Below are positions 43,821-51,807 of a DNA stretch of 64,000 nt, piece by piece. The stretch lies in assembly GCF_020616555.1 (NCBI RefSeq), contig NZ_CP085173.1, positions 4,661,501-4,725,500 of the forward strand, written 5' to 3'. This DNA is from Streptomyces longhuiensis. Lineage in GTDB: Bacteria; Actinomycetota; Actinomycetes; Streptomycetales; Streptomycetaceae. How positions within the stretch are numbered: the stretch's first letter is position 1; every line of letters starts with the position of its first letter. The notes below the pieces were generated by a model that had not been told where the DNA came from, searched no databases, and saw nothing but the letters and a program-made list of their open reading frames with translations. Made by a program: the position numbers and the translations under genes.

Positions 43821-45119
43821 ATGCCCGTACCCGTACCGCGGCAGAGAGCTATCCCGGCCGTGGAAGGTGGTCAGGCTCCGGCAGTGCCGACGCCGTCCGT
43901 CACGCTGCCCCGGCAGCCCACGGCCTCCGGCGCCCAGAGCGGCGGAGGTGGCCCTCTGACGCTCCTCGTCATCGAGGACGACCCCACCGCCTCCCTCGGC
44001 GTGCCCGAACTGACCGACTCGGCGGGCAAGCCGATCCGCGTCCGTACCGCCCGCAACCTCACCGAGGCCGAGCGGCTCCTCACCGATGACGTCCACTGCA
44101 TCCTGCTCGACCTCGCCCTGCCCGCGCCCGGCGCGGCCACGGACGCCGACGAGCTGGAGACGCTCCGGCACGTCCTGCGCCTCGCGCCGCGCCACGCCGT
44201 CCTCGCCCTCACCGCGTCCGGCGACGCGGAGCGCGGCGCCGAGGCCGTACGCGTCGGCGCCCAGGACTATCTGTTCCGCGACGAGCTGGACGGCCGTCTG
44301 CTGGGCCGTGCGGTGCGCTACGCCGTCGAGCGCAGGCGCGCCGACGTGGCCCAGCGCAAGCTCGCCGAGTCCCGGCTGCGCGCCCAGGAGAACGCCCGCC
44401 TGGAGCGCGGCCTCCTCCCGACGCCGCTGCTGGACGGCTCCCCGCTGCGTTTCGCGGCCCGCTACCGCCCGGGCCGCTCCCGCGCGCTGCTCGGCGGCGA
44501 CTTCTACGACGCCGTCCGCACGCCCGACGGCACGGTGCACGCCATGATCGGCGACGTCTGCGGTCACGGCCCCGACGAGGCGGCGCTCGGTGTCGAACTG
44601 CGCATCGCCTGGAGGGCGTTGACGTTCGCCGGCCTGTGCGGCGACGAGCTGCTCTCCACGCTCCAGCAGGTCCTCGAGCACGAGCGGGCGGACGACGAGA
44701 TCTTCGCGACGCTGTGCACGGTCGACATCTCCCCCGACGGCCGCCGCGCGGGCCTGTGCCTGGCGGGCCACCCGTCGCCGCTGATAGCGCGCCCGGGACG
44801 GCGCGCCGAGCTGCTCCCGTACGAGGACAACGGCCCGGCGCTCGGTCTGCTGCCGCGCGCCCGCTGGCCGCGCCGTCAGGTCGAGCTCGGCCCGACGTGG
44901 AGCCTGATGCTCTACACGGACGGCCTGATCGAGGGACGGGTCGGCGAGGGCAAGCAGCGCCTGGGCCAGGAGGGCATGGTGAAGATGGTGCGCCGCAAGC
45001 TCGTGGAGGGGCTGCGCGGCGAGGAACTCATCGACGCGACGGTGAACGAGGCCCGCGACCTCAACGGCGGCGACCTCACGGACGACGTGGCCGTCGTCCT
45101 CCTGGACCGGGGGAACTAG
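43821..45119 (+). CDS. Receiver-domain PP2C-type serine phosphatase (SpoIIE/RsbU-like)
   Basis: This 432-residue protein has a disordered N-terminus (about 45 residues), a response-regulator receiver domain (VIEDD, phospho-Asp in ILLDLALP near residue 95) and a PP2C-like phosphatase. The phosphatase motifs are GGDFYDAV, GDVCGHGPDEAALG, LMLYTDGLIEG and LTDDVAVVLL, all intact. The receiver's usual switch Lys appears to be Arg (YLFRDEL). It probably dephosphorylates an anti-sigma antagonist in a stress or developmental switch. ATG 43821 follows GGGAGGGAAGG. No partner kinase gene is adjacent. Confidence 0.9.
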   Translation: MPVPVPRQRAIPAVEGGQAPAVPTPSVTLPRQPTASGAQSGGGGPLTLLVIEDDPTASLGVPELTDSAGKPIRVRTARNLTEAERLLTDDVHCILLDLALPAPGAATDADELETLRHVLRLAPRHAVLALTASGDAERGAEAVRVGAQDYLFRDELDGRLLGRAVRYAVERRRADVAQRKLAESRLRAQENARLERGLLPTPLLDGSPLRFAARYRPGRSRALLGGDFYDAVRTPDGTVHAMIGDVCGHGPDEAALGVELRIAWRALTFAGLCGDELLSTLQQVLEHERADDEIFATLCTVDISPDGRRAGLCLAGHPSPLIARPGRRAELLPYEDNGPALGLLPRARWPRRQVELGPTWSLMLYTDGLIEGRVGEGKQRLGQEGMVKMVRRKLVEGLRGEELIDATVNEARDLNGGDLTDDVAVVLLDRGN

Positions 45120-45166
45120 CCCCTGATCCGGGGGGGGGCGACCGAGCCCCCGGGGAGCCGGAGGGC

Positions 45167-45502
45167 TCAGCGCCCGCCGTTGTACGGCCCGTACGGACCG
45201 TCACTGCTGGAGCCGCCGCCACGGCGACCCCGGCCGCCGCCCGACACCTGCTGGAGCGCGGGCCGCACGTCCACGAAGAAGACGATCGTCGCGACGAGCC
45301 CCGCGAGCTGGAGGAACAGCATCGGGACGAGCAGATTCACCGCCACCGCGATGCCGAGGATGATCAGCCAGAACATCTTGTTCTGCTTGTCCGCCGCGCG
45401 GAACGCGTCCTCGCGCGAGAACGCGGCCATCACGAGAGCAACCACCGCGAGCACGAGCATGGCGGTGTAGAGCAGCCACATCAAGCCGCCGAAAGCCGAC
45501 AT
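45167..45502 (-). CDS. DUF2516 family membrane protein
   Basis: This 111-residue protein has three hydrophobic segments (LMWLLYTAMLVLAVVALVMA, FWLIILGIAVAVNLLVPM, LFLQLAGLVATIVFFVDV). The tail is Gly/Arg/Ser/Tyr-rich (GGGRGRRGGG, YGPYNGGR). This pattern fits the actinobacterial DUF2516 family, whose function is unknown. ATG 45502 (SAFGGLMW) is preferred; upstream in-frame starts would add a few residues. It lies downstream of the hbhA-like gene on the same strand, behind a terminator. Confidence 0.82.
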   Translation of the reverse strand: MSAFGGLMWLLYTAMLVLAVVALVMAAFSREDAFRAADKQNKMFWLIILGIAVAVNLLVPMLFLQLAGLVATIVFFVDVRPALQQVSGGGRGRRGGGSSSDGPYGPYNGGR

Positions 45503-45561
45503 CAGCACAACGCCCACCACCCGAGTCAGATCAGTCCTACGCGGTCACCGTACCCGGTGAA

Positions 45562-45592
45562 CGGGCCGGACACTCGGTAAGTGCCCGGCCCG
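45562..45592 (-). terminator. Terminator after the HbhA-like gene
   Basis: A 13-bp stem with one mismatch (45562-45574 and 45580-45592) and a 5-nt loop lies 45 nt beyond the stop at 45637. Confidence 0.85.
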
Positions 45593-45636
45593 CCCTTCGG
45601 TACGCTCCGTACCGCTTTGTTCACCCCGCCGTGCCG

Positions 45637-46233
45637 CTACTTGCCGGAGGGCGCGGTCTTCTTCGCGGTCGTCGTCTTCTTGGCCGGGGCCTTCTTCACG
45701 GCCACCGGCTTCTTGGCGGACGCGTCGGCCGGACCGGGCTTCGCGGTGGTCCGCTCGTCGGCCACGGCGACGGGCTCCGTGTCGGGCTCGACGGCCTCGG
45801 CGACCTCGAGGATCTCGTCGGCCGCCTCACCGCGCCAGGCCCGCACGGTCTCCTCGCCGTGCTCGGCGACCTTCTCGTAGGTCTCGCGGGCCTTGACGGC
45901 GTACTCGGCGGCGACGCCGACACCGCGCAGCGCGAGGTCCTGGGCGGACTCGCCGATCTTCTTCAGGTCGGTGTCGAGCGTGCCGAGCACCTCGGTGACC
46001 TTGGCCTGGATGGCCGCCTGGGCCTCCTTGGCGCGGCCGGCCGCCTTCTCCTGGACGTCCTTCGGGTCGGTGTTGCGCACGGCCTCGAACCGGGCCGGGG
46101 CCTCGGCGCGCAGCTGCTCCACGATGCCGGGCACCTTCTTCGCCTGCTGATAGGCGAGCTCGGCCGTGCCGGCGGCGAAGTAGAGGGGGGTCGGGTTGCT
46201 GAGGGTCTTACGCAGGTCGTCGGTGATGGCCAT
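45637..46233 (-). CDS. Heparin-binding hemagglutinin (HbhA)-like coiled-coil protein
   Basis: This 198-residue protein is mostly helical (residues 1-130, with LRKTLSNPTPLYFAAGTAELAYQQAKKVPGIVEQL at the start). Its last 50 residues are the Lys/Ala/Pro tail (AVKKAPAKKTTTAKKTAPSGK) characteristic of mycobacterial HBHA. In mycobacteria this tail binds heparan sulfate and intracellular lipid inclusions. In a soil streptomycete a role in lipid bodies or cell poles is more plausible. It starts 28 bp after the XRE regulator gene, giving a conserved two-gene operon. Confidence 0.85.
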   Translation of the reverse strand: MAITDDLRKTLSNPTPLYFAAGTAELAYQQAKKVPGIVEQLRAEAPARFEAVRNTDPKDVQEKAAGRAKEAQAAIQAKVTEVLGTLDTDLKKIGESAQDLALRGVGVAAEYAVKARETYEKVAEHGEETVRAWRGEAADEILEVAEAVEPDTEPVAVADERTTAKPGPADASAKKPVAVKKAPAKKTTTAKKTAPSGK

Positions 46234-46261
46234 GGCGTGGTCCTCCCGGATCACATCGGCT

Positions 46262-46690
46262 TCAGCTTGAGGGTTCGGCACCGCTGCTCCCGGCCGTGCG
46301 GGGGCCGTCGGCGGGGTGTTCCTGACTGTCGTGCTGTACCTCGGTCCCGTTCTCTTTCCTGAAGGACTCGTAGATCTGCAACAGCACTTGCTTCTGGCGC
46401 TCGTTGAGCGAGGGGTCGGCGAGGATGACGGCGCGCGTCTCCACCTCTTCCCGATCCCGCTCCGCATCGAGGATCCCGGCCCGCACGTACAGCGTCTCCG
46501 CGGAGATCCGCAGGGCCTTGGCCACCTGCTGGAGGACCTCCGCGCTCGGCTTGCGAAGACCGCGCTCGATCTGGCTCAGATACGGATTGGACACCCCGGC
46601 GGCATCGGCGAGCTGCCTGAGCGAGAGCTGCGCACTGCGGCGCTGCTCGCGCAGGTACTCACCGAGATTGCCGACGTTGAGCGATGCCAT
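46262..46690 (-). CDS. XRE family helix-turn-helix regulator
   Basis: This 142-residue protein has a Cro/CI-type HTH (LGEYLREQRRSAQLSLRQLADAAGVSNPYLSQIERGLRKPS, residues about 9-50). A short helical region (LNERQKQVLLQIYESFRKENG) and an acidic, disordered tail follow. It is upstream of the hbhA-like gene with a 28-bp gap and likely autoregulates through the palindrome at 46721-46740. This regulator-HBHA pairing is also found in mycobacteria. Confidence 0.93.
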   Translation of the reverse strand: MASLNVGNLGEYLREQRRSAQLSLRQLADAAGVSNPYLSQIERGLRKPSAEVLQQVAKALRISAETLYVRAGILDAERDREEVETRAVILADPSLNERQKQVLLQIYESFRKENGTEVQHDSQEHPADGPRTAGSSGAEPSS

Positions 46691-46720
46691 GCTCCGATAG
46701 TGCCTCGCCTGTGCTAACTA

Positions 46721-46740
46721 TTGCAAGCGACTGCTTGCAA
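46721..46740. promoter_or_regulatory. XRE operator and promoter
   Basis: TTGCAAGC-GACT-GCTTGCAA has perfect 8-bp arms, 31 nt upstream of the XRE start. On the minus strand its TTGCAA end also serves as a -35 hexamer, with CACTAT 19 nt later, so binding would block RNA polymerase. This suggests autorepression. Confidence 0.75.
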
Positions 46741-46775
46741 AAGTGCGCCACGCCACCCGGAAGGCGGCGTGAAAC

Positions 46776-47240
46776 CTACGCGCGAGGGCCCGTTTCCGGT
46801 TCTCCGCCGAGGACTTGAGCGTCGATGACGTGCCCGCCCCCGGCCGGTCCGTTCCTGACGGGGCGGGTGAGGATCTTGGCCACGCACGCGGGTATGACCG
46901 CGCCCGGCTCGTGACTGCGGGCCCGGTACGCGCTCGGGGTCTCGCCGACCAGCTCGGTGAAACGCGAGCTGAACGACCCCAGCGACGTACAGCCGACCTC
47001 GAAGCAGACCTCCGTCACGCTCAGATCGCCCCGCCGCAGCAGCGCCTTGGCCCGCTCGACACGGCGGGTCATCAGATAGCTGTACGGGGTTTCGCCGAAG
47101 GCCGCCCGGAAGCTGCGTGAGAAGTGCCCGGGCGACATGTGCGCGGCACGCGCCAGGGCCGGGACGTCGAGGGGCTGCGCGTAGTCGCGGTCCATCATGT
47201 CCCGGGCCCGACGCAGCCTTACGAGGTCATCGAGCGTCAC
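46776..47240 (-). CDS. AraC family transcriptional regulator
   Basis: This 154-residue regulator consists of an AraC DNA-binding domain with both HTH units: DVPALARAAHMSPGHFSRSFRAAFGETPYSYL and VTEVCFEVGCTSLGSFSSRFTELVGETPSAYR. A 45-residue tail (PGAVIPACVAKILTRP) follows. It lacks the usual N-terminal ligand domain, so it is a short MarA-like form. It does not overlap other genes; its targets are unknown. Confidence 0.92.
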   Translation of the reverse strand: MTLDDLVRLRRARDMMDRDYAQPLDVPALARAAHMSPGHFSRSFRAAFGETPYSYLMTRRVERAKALLRRGDLSVTEVCFEVGCTSLGSFSSRFTELVGETPSAYRARSHEPGAVIPACVAKILTRPVRNGPAGGGHVIDAQVLGGEPETGPRA

Positions 47241-47311
47241 GCTGCCAGCGTACGGCCGGGCCCGGGCCCGCGTCCGGCCACTCGCCGCGAGACTCCGTTC
47301 CTCGTCCGGCC

Positions 47312-48271
47312 CTATTTCCCGTACGGATCGCCCGGATCACCGTCGAGGACGGTGACGACCAGGTGGCGCAGGCGCTCCGGTTCCGCGATCACGTCGATGC
47401 CCGTGATCAGGTCGCCGGTGACCGTGAAGACGAGCACCAGGAACAGGCGGCCGCCCGGCGCCATCACGAGGCCGGCCGAGCCGTCGATCAGCGCGGTACC
47501 GGTGAACAGGGCGCGGCCCGTGGCGGCCATCGCGCCGCGGGCCACCGTGGCGGCGCCGCGGACCACGACGGGCTCGGGGGTCGGGATGACCGTACGGTCC
47601 GCGTGGAGCACCACGTCCGGGTGGAGCAGGGCGACGAGCGCGTCGAAGTTCCCGCCGCGCGTGGCGGCCAGGAACGCCTCGACGACCTGGCGCCTGCGCG
47701 GCAGATCGTCGTCGGGCGCCGGGGCGACGCCCTTGACCCGGCGGCGGGCGCGGCTGGCGAGCTGCCTGGTCGCGGCCGGGGTCCGCTCGATCAGCGGGCC
47801 GATCTCGTCGAACGGCACGGCGAACATGTCGTGCAGCACGAAGGAGAGCCGCTCGGCGGGGGTCAGGGTGTCGAGTACGACGAGGAGGGCGACGCCGACC
47901 GAATCGGCGAGCAGCGCCTCCTCCTCGGGGTCACGCCCGTCCTCCGGGGCGGCGTCCGGGTCGGGGACGTACGCGTCGAGGGGGTCCTCACGGCGGTTCT
48001 CGCGGGCGCGCAGCATGTTGAGGCACACGCGCGACACGACCGTGGTCAGCCACCCGGTGAGGTTCTCGATGCCGGCCGGCGCGTCCCCGTCCCCCCGCTC
48101 CTCCCCGTCCTCGCGCTGCGCGTGCGCGTCGGCCGTACGGCTGAGGCGCAACCAGGTCTCCTGCACGGCGTCGTCCGCCTCGGTCACCGAGCCGAGCATC
48201 CGGTAGGCCACCGCGCGCAGCCGGGTCCGGTCCTTCTCGAAACGCTCGGAGAGCGATGCGTTCTCGTCCAT
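47312..48271 (-). CDS. ECF41-type RNA polymerase sigma factor (SigJ-like)
   Basis: This 319-residue sigma factor has sigma-2 (LRAVAYRMLGSVTEADDAVQETWLRLSR), sigma-4 (LTPAERLSFVLHDMFAVPFDEIGPLIERTPAATRQLASRARRRV) and a C-terminal SnoaL-like domain of about 115 residues. That extra domain in place of an anti-sigma partner defines the ECF41/SigJ group and can modulate activity. The adjacent divergent gene encodes an oxidoreductase-type SDR, the usual genomic partner of ECF41 sigma factors. The inducing signal is unknown. Confidence 0.93.
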   Translation of the reverse strand: MDENASLSERFEKDRTRLRAVAYRMLGSVTEADDAVQETWLRLSRTADAHAQREDGEERGDGDAPAGIENLTGWLTTVVSRVCLNMLRARENRREDPLDAYVPDPDAAPEDGRDPEEEALLADSVGVALLVVLDTLTPAERLSFVLHDMFAVPFDEIGPLIERTPAATRQLASRARRRVKGVAPAPDDDLPRRRQVVEAFLAATRGGNFDALVALLHPDVVLHADRTVIPTPEPVVVRGAATVARGAMAATGRALFTGTALIDGSAGLVMAPGGRLFLVLVFTVTGDLITGIDVIAEPERLRHLVVTVLDGDPGDPYGK

Positions 48272-48375
48272 CGGTCACATTCCTCGCTCGGCGCGGGTCA
48301 AAGAAGCAGACGTCGAGAACCTACCGACCCGGACGGGGCGCGAAGCCCCGGTCCGCGCAATCAACGGGAGTAGCC

Positions 48376-49146
48376 ATGACTGCACCGATCCTGGTCACCG
48401 GCGGCACGGGCACGCTGGGCGGCCACGTCGTGCCCCTGCTGCGCAAGGCCGGCCACCCGGTCCGCGTGCTCAGCCGGCACGGCCGCGAGTCCGCCGACGG
48501 CGTCGAGTACGTGAGCGCCGACCTGCTCGACGAAGAAGACCCGGGACTGCGCACGGCGCTGACGGGGACCGAGATCGTCCTCCACCTCGCGGGCGGCCCC
48601 AAGGGCGACGACGTGGCGACCCGGAACCTGGTGCGGGCGGCGCAGCAGGCCGGGGTGAAGCACCTCGTCTACATCTCGGTGACCGGCGCGGACACGGTCC
48701 CGGTGGCCTGGGTCAAGAACAAACTGGCCGCCGAGCGGGCCGTCGCCGAGTCCGGCATACCGTTCACGACGCTGCGGGCCGCCCAGTTCAACGACCTCGT
48801 CCTCGGCGTGGTCGAGAAGATGACGAAGCTGCCGGTGCTCCCGGTCCCGGGCGGGCTCCGCTTCGAACCGGTCGACTCGCGCGACGTCGCCGCCCGCCTG
48901 GTGGAGCTGGCACTCGGCGAGCCGGCCGGCCAGGTACCGGACCTGGCCGGTCCCAAGGTGTACGGGATGGCCGAGCTGAGCGCCGGCTACCTCCGGGCCA
49001 CGGGCAGGCGCAGGCCGAAGCTGCCGGTCCGCATCCCCGGGAAGGCGGGCCGCGCGTACCGGGCCGGGGAGAACCTGGCGCGCGCGGGTGCGGCCAGGGG
49101 CGAGCGGACGTGGGAGGCGTTCGTCGGCGAGCGGGTCGGCGGGTGA
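48376..49146 (+). CDS. NAD(P)-binding atypical SDR (NmrA-like)
   Basis: This 256-residue protein has the Rossmann motif ILVTGGTGTLGGHVV at residues 5-19 and the later KNKLAAERAVAESGIPFTTLRAAQF of extended/atypical SDRs that bind NAD(P)H. Its catalytic residues are not evident, so it may sense nucleotides or reduce small carbonyls. It is divergent from the ECF41 sigma gene and is its likely target. The leader has a GC hairpin, cggac-ggggc/gcccc-g-gtccg, at 48330-48355. Confidence 0.9.
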   Translation: MTAPILVTGGTGTLGGHVVPLLRKAGHPVRVLSRHGRESADGVEYVSADLLDEEDPGLRTALTGTEIVLHLAGGPKGDDVATRNLVRAAQQAGVKHLVYISVTGADTVPVAWVKNKLAAERAVAESGIPFTTLRAAQFNDLVLGVVEKMTKLPVLPVPGGLRFEPVDSRDVAARLVELALGEPAGQVPDLAGPKVYGMAELSAGYLRATGRRRPKLPVRIPGKAGRAYRAGENLARAGAARGERTWEAFVGERVGG

Positions 49147-49182
49147 CGGGGTGCACCGGACGCGCTCCCAGGGGTGTGCCAA

Positions 49183-49205
49183 GTTGCAGATAATCCGTAA
49201 CGGAT
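49183..49205. promoter_or_regulatory. MarR promoter-region motifs
   Basis: GTTGCAGATA (49183-49192) is repeated in inverted form in the exporter promoter. The palindrome ATCCGT-A-ACGGAT (49193-49205) follows. Both lie upstream of the MarR gene start at 49228 and could mediate autoregulation. Confidence 0.55.
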
Positions 49206-49227
49206 CAAATTGACTACCCTGGGACGC

Positions 49228-49713
49228 ATGACCTCCATGGCGCCCACCCGCACCGAACCGGACCTCTCCTTCCTGCTCGACCGCACCAGCCATGTGCTGC
49301 GTACACAGATGGCGGCGGCCCTCTCCGAGATCGGCCTCACGGCCCGGATGCACTGCGTACTGGTGCACGCCCTGGAGGAGGAGCGCACCCAGGCGCAGCT
49401 CGCGGAGATCGGCGACATGGACAAGACCACGATGGTGGTGACGGTCGACGCCCTGGAGAAGGCGGGCCTCGCCGAGCGGCGCCCGTCGGCACGGGACCGG
49501 CGGGCGCGGATCATCGCGGTCACGGAGAAGGGCGCGCAGGTCGCCGTGGAGAGCCAGGCGATCGCCGACCGCGTCCACGAGGAGGCGCTCGGCTCGCTCC
49601 CCGGGGCGGAGCGCGAGGTTCTGCTGCGCGCGCTGAACCGCCTGGTCGACGGCCACCTGGCCACATCGCCCGAGAGCCCGCGCCCGGCACCCCGGAGGGC
49701 ACGCCAGCGCTAG
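49228..49713 (+). CDS. MarR family transcriptional regulator
   Basis: This 161-residue winged-helix regulator has TQAQLAEIGDMDKTTMVVTVDALEKAGLAERRPSARDRRARIIAVTEKG, the MarR recognition helix and wing. Its start (ATG 49228) is close behind a TACCCT -10-like hexamer, suggesting a very short leader. It lies 135 bp upstream of an MFS drug-exporter gene on the same strand. The shared GTTGCAGA motif suggests it represses both promoters. Confidence 0.93.
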   Translation: MTSMAPTRTEPDLSFLLDRTSHVLRTQMAAALSEIGLTARMHCVLVHALEEERTQAQLAEIGDMDKTTMVVTVDALEKAGLAERRPSARDRRARIIAVTEKGAQVAVESQAIADRVHEEALGSLPGAEREVLLRALNRLVDGHLATSPESPRPAPRRARQR

Positions 49714-49758
49714 CCACCCACCCCCGCTCACCTACTCACCCCTACATGCGCCCGTAAA

Positions 49759-49782
49759 AGATAGTCTGCAACAAAACTATCT
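49759..49782. promoter_or_regulatory. Probable MarR operator of the exporter operon
   Basis: AGATAGT (49759-49765) and ACTATCT (49776-49782) are perfect arms. The left arm continues into CTGCAAC, the inverse of GTTGCAG at the MarR promoter. It lies 67 nt upstream of the exporter start. Confidence 0.65.
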
Positions 49783-49848
49783 GCTACGGTCATTCCTGTT
49801 GGCCCACAGCGGCTCCCGCAGTGGCCCTTTGACAGGAGATGACCGCAC

Positions 49849-51294
49849 ATGCCTGCCGTGTCCGCACCGTTCCGCACCCTTCCGGCACTCCTCACCCCCC
49901 AGCGCTCCAGGTGGCCGGCCCTCGGCGTCCTGGCCACGGGGATGCTGATGACGGTCCTCGACGGCAGCATCGTGACCGTGGCGATGCCGGCCATCCAGAG
50001 CGATCTGGGGTTCACCCCGGCCGGCCTCAGCTGGGTCGTCAACGCCTACCTGATCGCGTTCGGCAGCCTGCTGCTGCTCGCCGGGCGGCTCGGCGACCTC
50101 GTCGGACGCAAGCGGCTGTTCCTCGTGGGCACGGCGGTCTTCACCGCGGCCTCGCTCCTGGCGGGCGTGGCCACGAGCCCCGCGGTCCTGATCGCGGCGC
50201 GGTTCCTCCAGGGCGTCGGCAGCGCGCTGGCGTCCGCCGTCAGCCTCGGGATCCTCGTCACGCTGTTCACCGAACCCCGCGAACGCGCCAGGGCCATCGC
50301 CGTGTTCAGCTTCACCGGAGCCGCCGGGGCCTCGATGGGGCAGGTCCTCGGCGGCCTGCTCACCGACGGCCTCAGCTGGCACTGGATCTTCTTCATCAAC
50401 CTGCCCATCGGGCTCGCGGCCCTCGCGGTCGCCGTGCCCGCCCTGCCCCGCGACCGAGGCCTCGGGCTCAGGGCGGGGGCCGACACGGCCGGCGCGCTGC
50501 TCGTCACCGGCGGCCTGATGCTCGGGATCTACTCCGTCGTCAAGGTCGAGGAGTACGGCTGGACTTCGGCGCGCACGCTCGGGACCGGGGCCGTCGCCGC
50601 GCTCCTGCTCGCCGGGTTCTTCGTCCGGCAGGCAAGGGCACGTACGCCGCTCATGCCGCTGCGGATCCTGCGCTCGCGCAGCGTCGCCGGGGCGAACCTG
50701 GTCCAGATGCTGATGGTGGCCGCGCTGTTCTCCTTCCAGATCCTGGTCGCGCTCTACCTCCAGCAAGTCCTCGGCTACGGCGCCGCGGAGACCGGCCTCG
50801 CCATGCTCCCCGCCGCCGCCGTCATCGGCGTGGTCTCCCTCGGCGTCTCGGCCCGCCTCAACGCCCGCTTCGGCGAACGGAACGTGCTGCTCACCGGAAT
50901 CGCGCTCCTCGTCGGCGTACTCGGACTCCTCGCCCGGGTCCCCGTGCACGCGCACTACGCCACCGACATCCTCCCGGTGATGCTCCTCGCGGCCGGTTTC
51001 GGCCTCGCCCTGCCCGCGCTCACCTCGCTCGCCATGTCCGGGGCGAGCGAGGCCGACGCCGGGCTCGCCTCCGGCCTCTTCAACACCACCCAGCAGATCG
51101 GCATGGCCGTCGGCGTCGCCGTGCTCTCCACGCTCGCCGCGTCCCGCACCCGCTCGCTCACCGCACAGGGCGGCACCCGCGCCGAGGCCCTCACCAGCGG
51201 CTACCACCTGGCCTTCACGGTCGGTACGGGTCTGCTGGTCACCGCGTTCGTGATCGCGTACGGGGTGCTGCGCAGGCCCCGTACGACGGCCTGA
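49849..51294 (+). CDS. DHA2-type MFS multidrug exporter (EmrB/QacA family)
   Basis: This 481-residue transporter has 14 predicted membrane segments. Motif D1 is LDGSIVTVAMPAIQSDL in helix 1, motif A GRLGDLVGRKRLFLVG and motif C GGAAGASMGQVLGGLLTDGLSW-like. It expels drugs using proton flow. It follows a MarR gene and precedes a PPOX protein gene (39-bp gap), forming an inducible resistance unit. The substrate is unknown. Confidence 0.93.
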   Translation: MPAVSAPFRTLPALLTPQRSRWPALGVLATGMLMTVLDGSIVTVAMPAIQSDLGFTPAGLSWVVNAYLIAFGSLLLLAGRLGDLVGRKRLFLVGTAVFTAASLLAGVATSPAVLIAARFLQGVGSALASAVSLGILVTLFTEPRERARAIAVFSFTGAAGASMGQVLGGLLTDGLSWHWIFFINLPIGLAALAVAVPALPRDRGLGLRAGADTAGALLVTGGLMLGIYSVVKVEEYGWTSARTLGTGAVAALLLAGFFVRQARARTPLMPLRILRSRSVAGANLVQMLMVAALFSFQILVALYLQQVLGYGAAETGLAMLPAAAVIGVVSLGVSARLNARFGERNVLLTGIALLVGVLGLLARVPVHAHYATDILPVMLLAAGFGLALPALTSLAMSGASEADAGLASGLFNTTQQIGMAVGVAVLSTLAASRTRSLTAQGGTRAEALTSGYHLAFTVGTGLLVTAFVIAYGVLRRPRTTA

Positions 51295-51333
51295 TCAGCC
51301 CCCACACCCACCACCACACCGCACGGAGGCGTC

Positions 51334-51798
51334 ATGACAGCGAAGAGTGGCCCCGCACCCCGGACCCTCACGGACGAAGAGCTCCACCTGCTGCTGGCCC
51401 GCGGCCGGTTCGGGACGCTGGCCAGCGTGCGGCGCACCGGGCACCCGCACCTGTCCACCGTGCTCTACCACTGGAATCCCGAGGAGCGTGTCGTGCGCGT
51501 CTCCACCACGACCGACCGCCTCAAGGCCCGTCAGCTGCGGAGCGACCCGCATGCCGCGCTGCACGTCACCGGCCCCGACCTGTGGTCGTTCGCCGTCGCC
51601 GAGGGCGAGGCCGAGGTGTCGGACGTGACGGCCACGCCCGGCGACGCCGCCGGGCGCGAACTGCTCGCCATGACGCCGGGGTTCGACGACCCCGCGCAGG
51701 AGGCGGAGTTCCTCGGCCGGCAGGTCGAGGAGAGCCGCGTGGTGATCAGGCTCCGCGTGACGCGGCTCTACGGGACGGCGCTCGACATCCCGAAGTGA
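51334..51798 (+). CDS. PPOX-class F420/FMN-dependent protein
   Basis: This 154-residue split-barrel protein has GRFGTLASVRRTGHPHLSTVLYHWNPEERVVRVSTTTDRLKARQL and LWSFAVAEGEAEVSDV, features of the F420-binding PPOX class. It is the third gene of the MarR-exporter unit and might modify the exported compound or bind a related cofactor. It converges on the helD-like gene (9-bp gap). Confidence 0.87.
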   Translation: MTAKSGPAPRTLTDEELHLLLARGRFGTLASVRRTGHPHLSTVLYHWNPEERVVRVSTTTDRLKARQLRSDPHAALHVTGPDLWSFAVAEGEAEVSDVTATPGDAAGRELLAMTPGFDDPAQEAEFLGRQVEESRVVIRLRVTRLYGTALDIPK

Positions 51799-51807
51799 GC
51801 GGGCGGC

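Noticed and set aside
48272..48375. ECF41 promoter (TGTCACA then CGTC) for the SDR gene
   Set aside because: TCACA and CGTC are both present, but the spacing (about 30 nt, or 8 nt for a second candidate) is wrong for a functional promoter.
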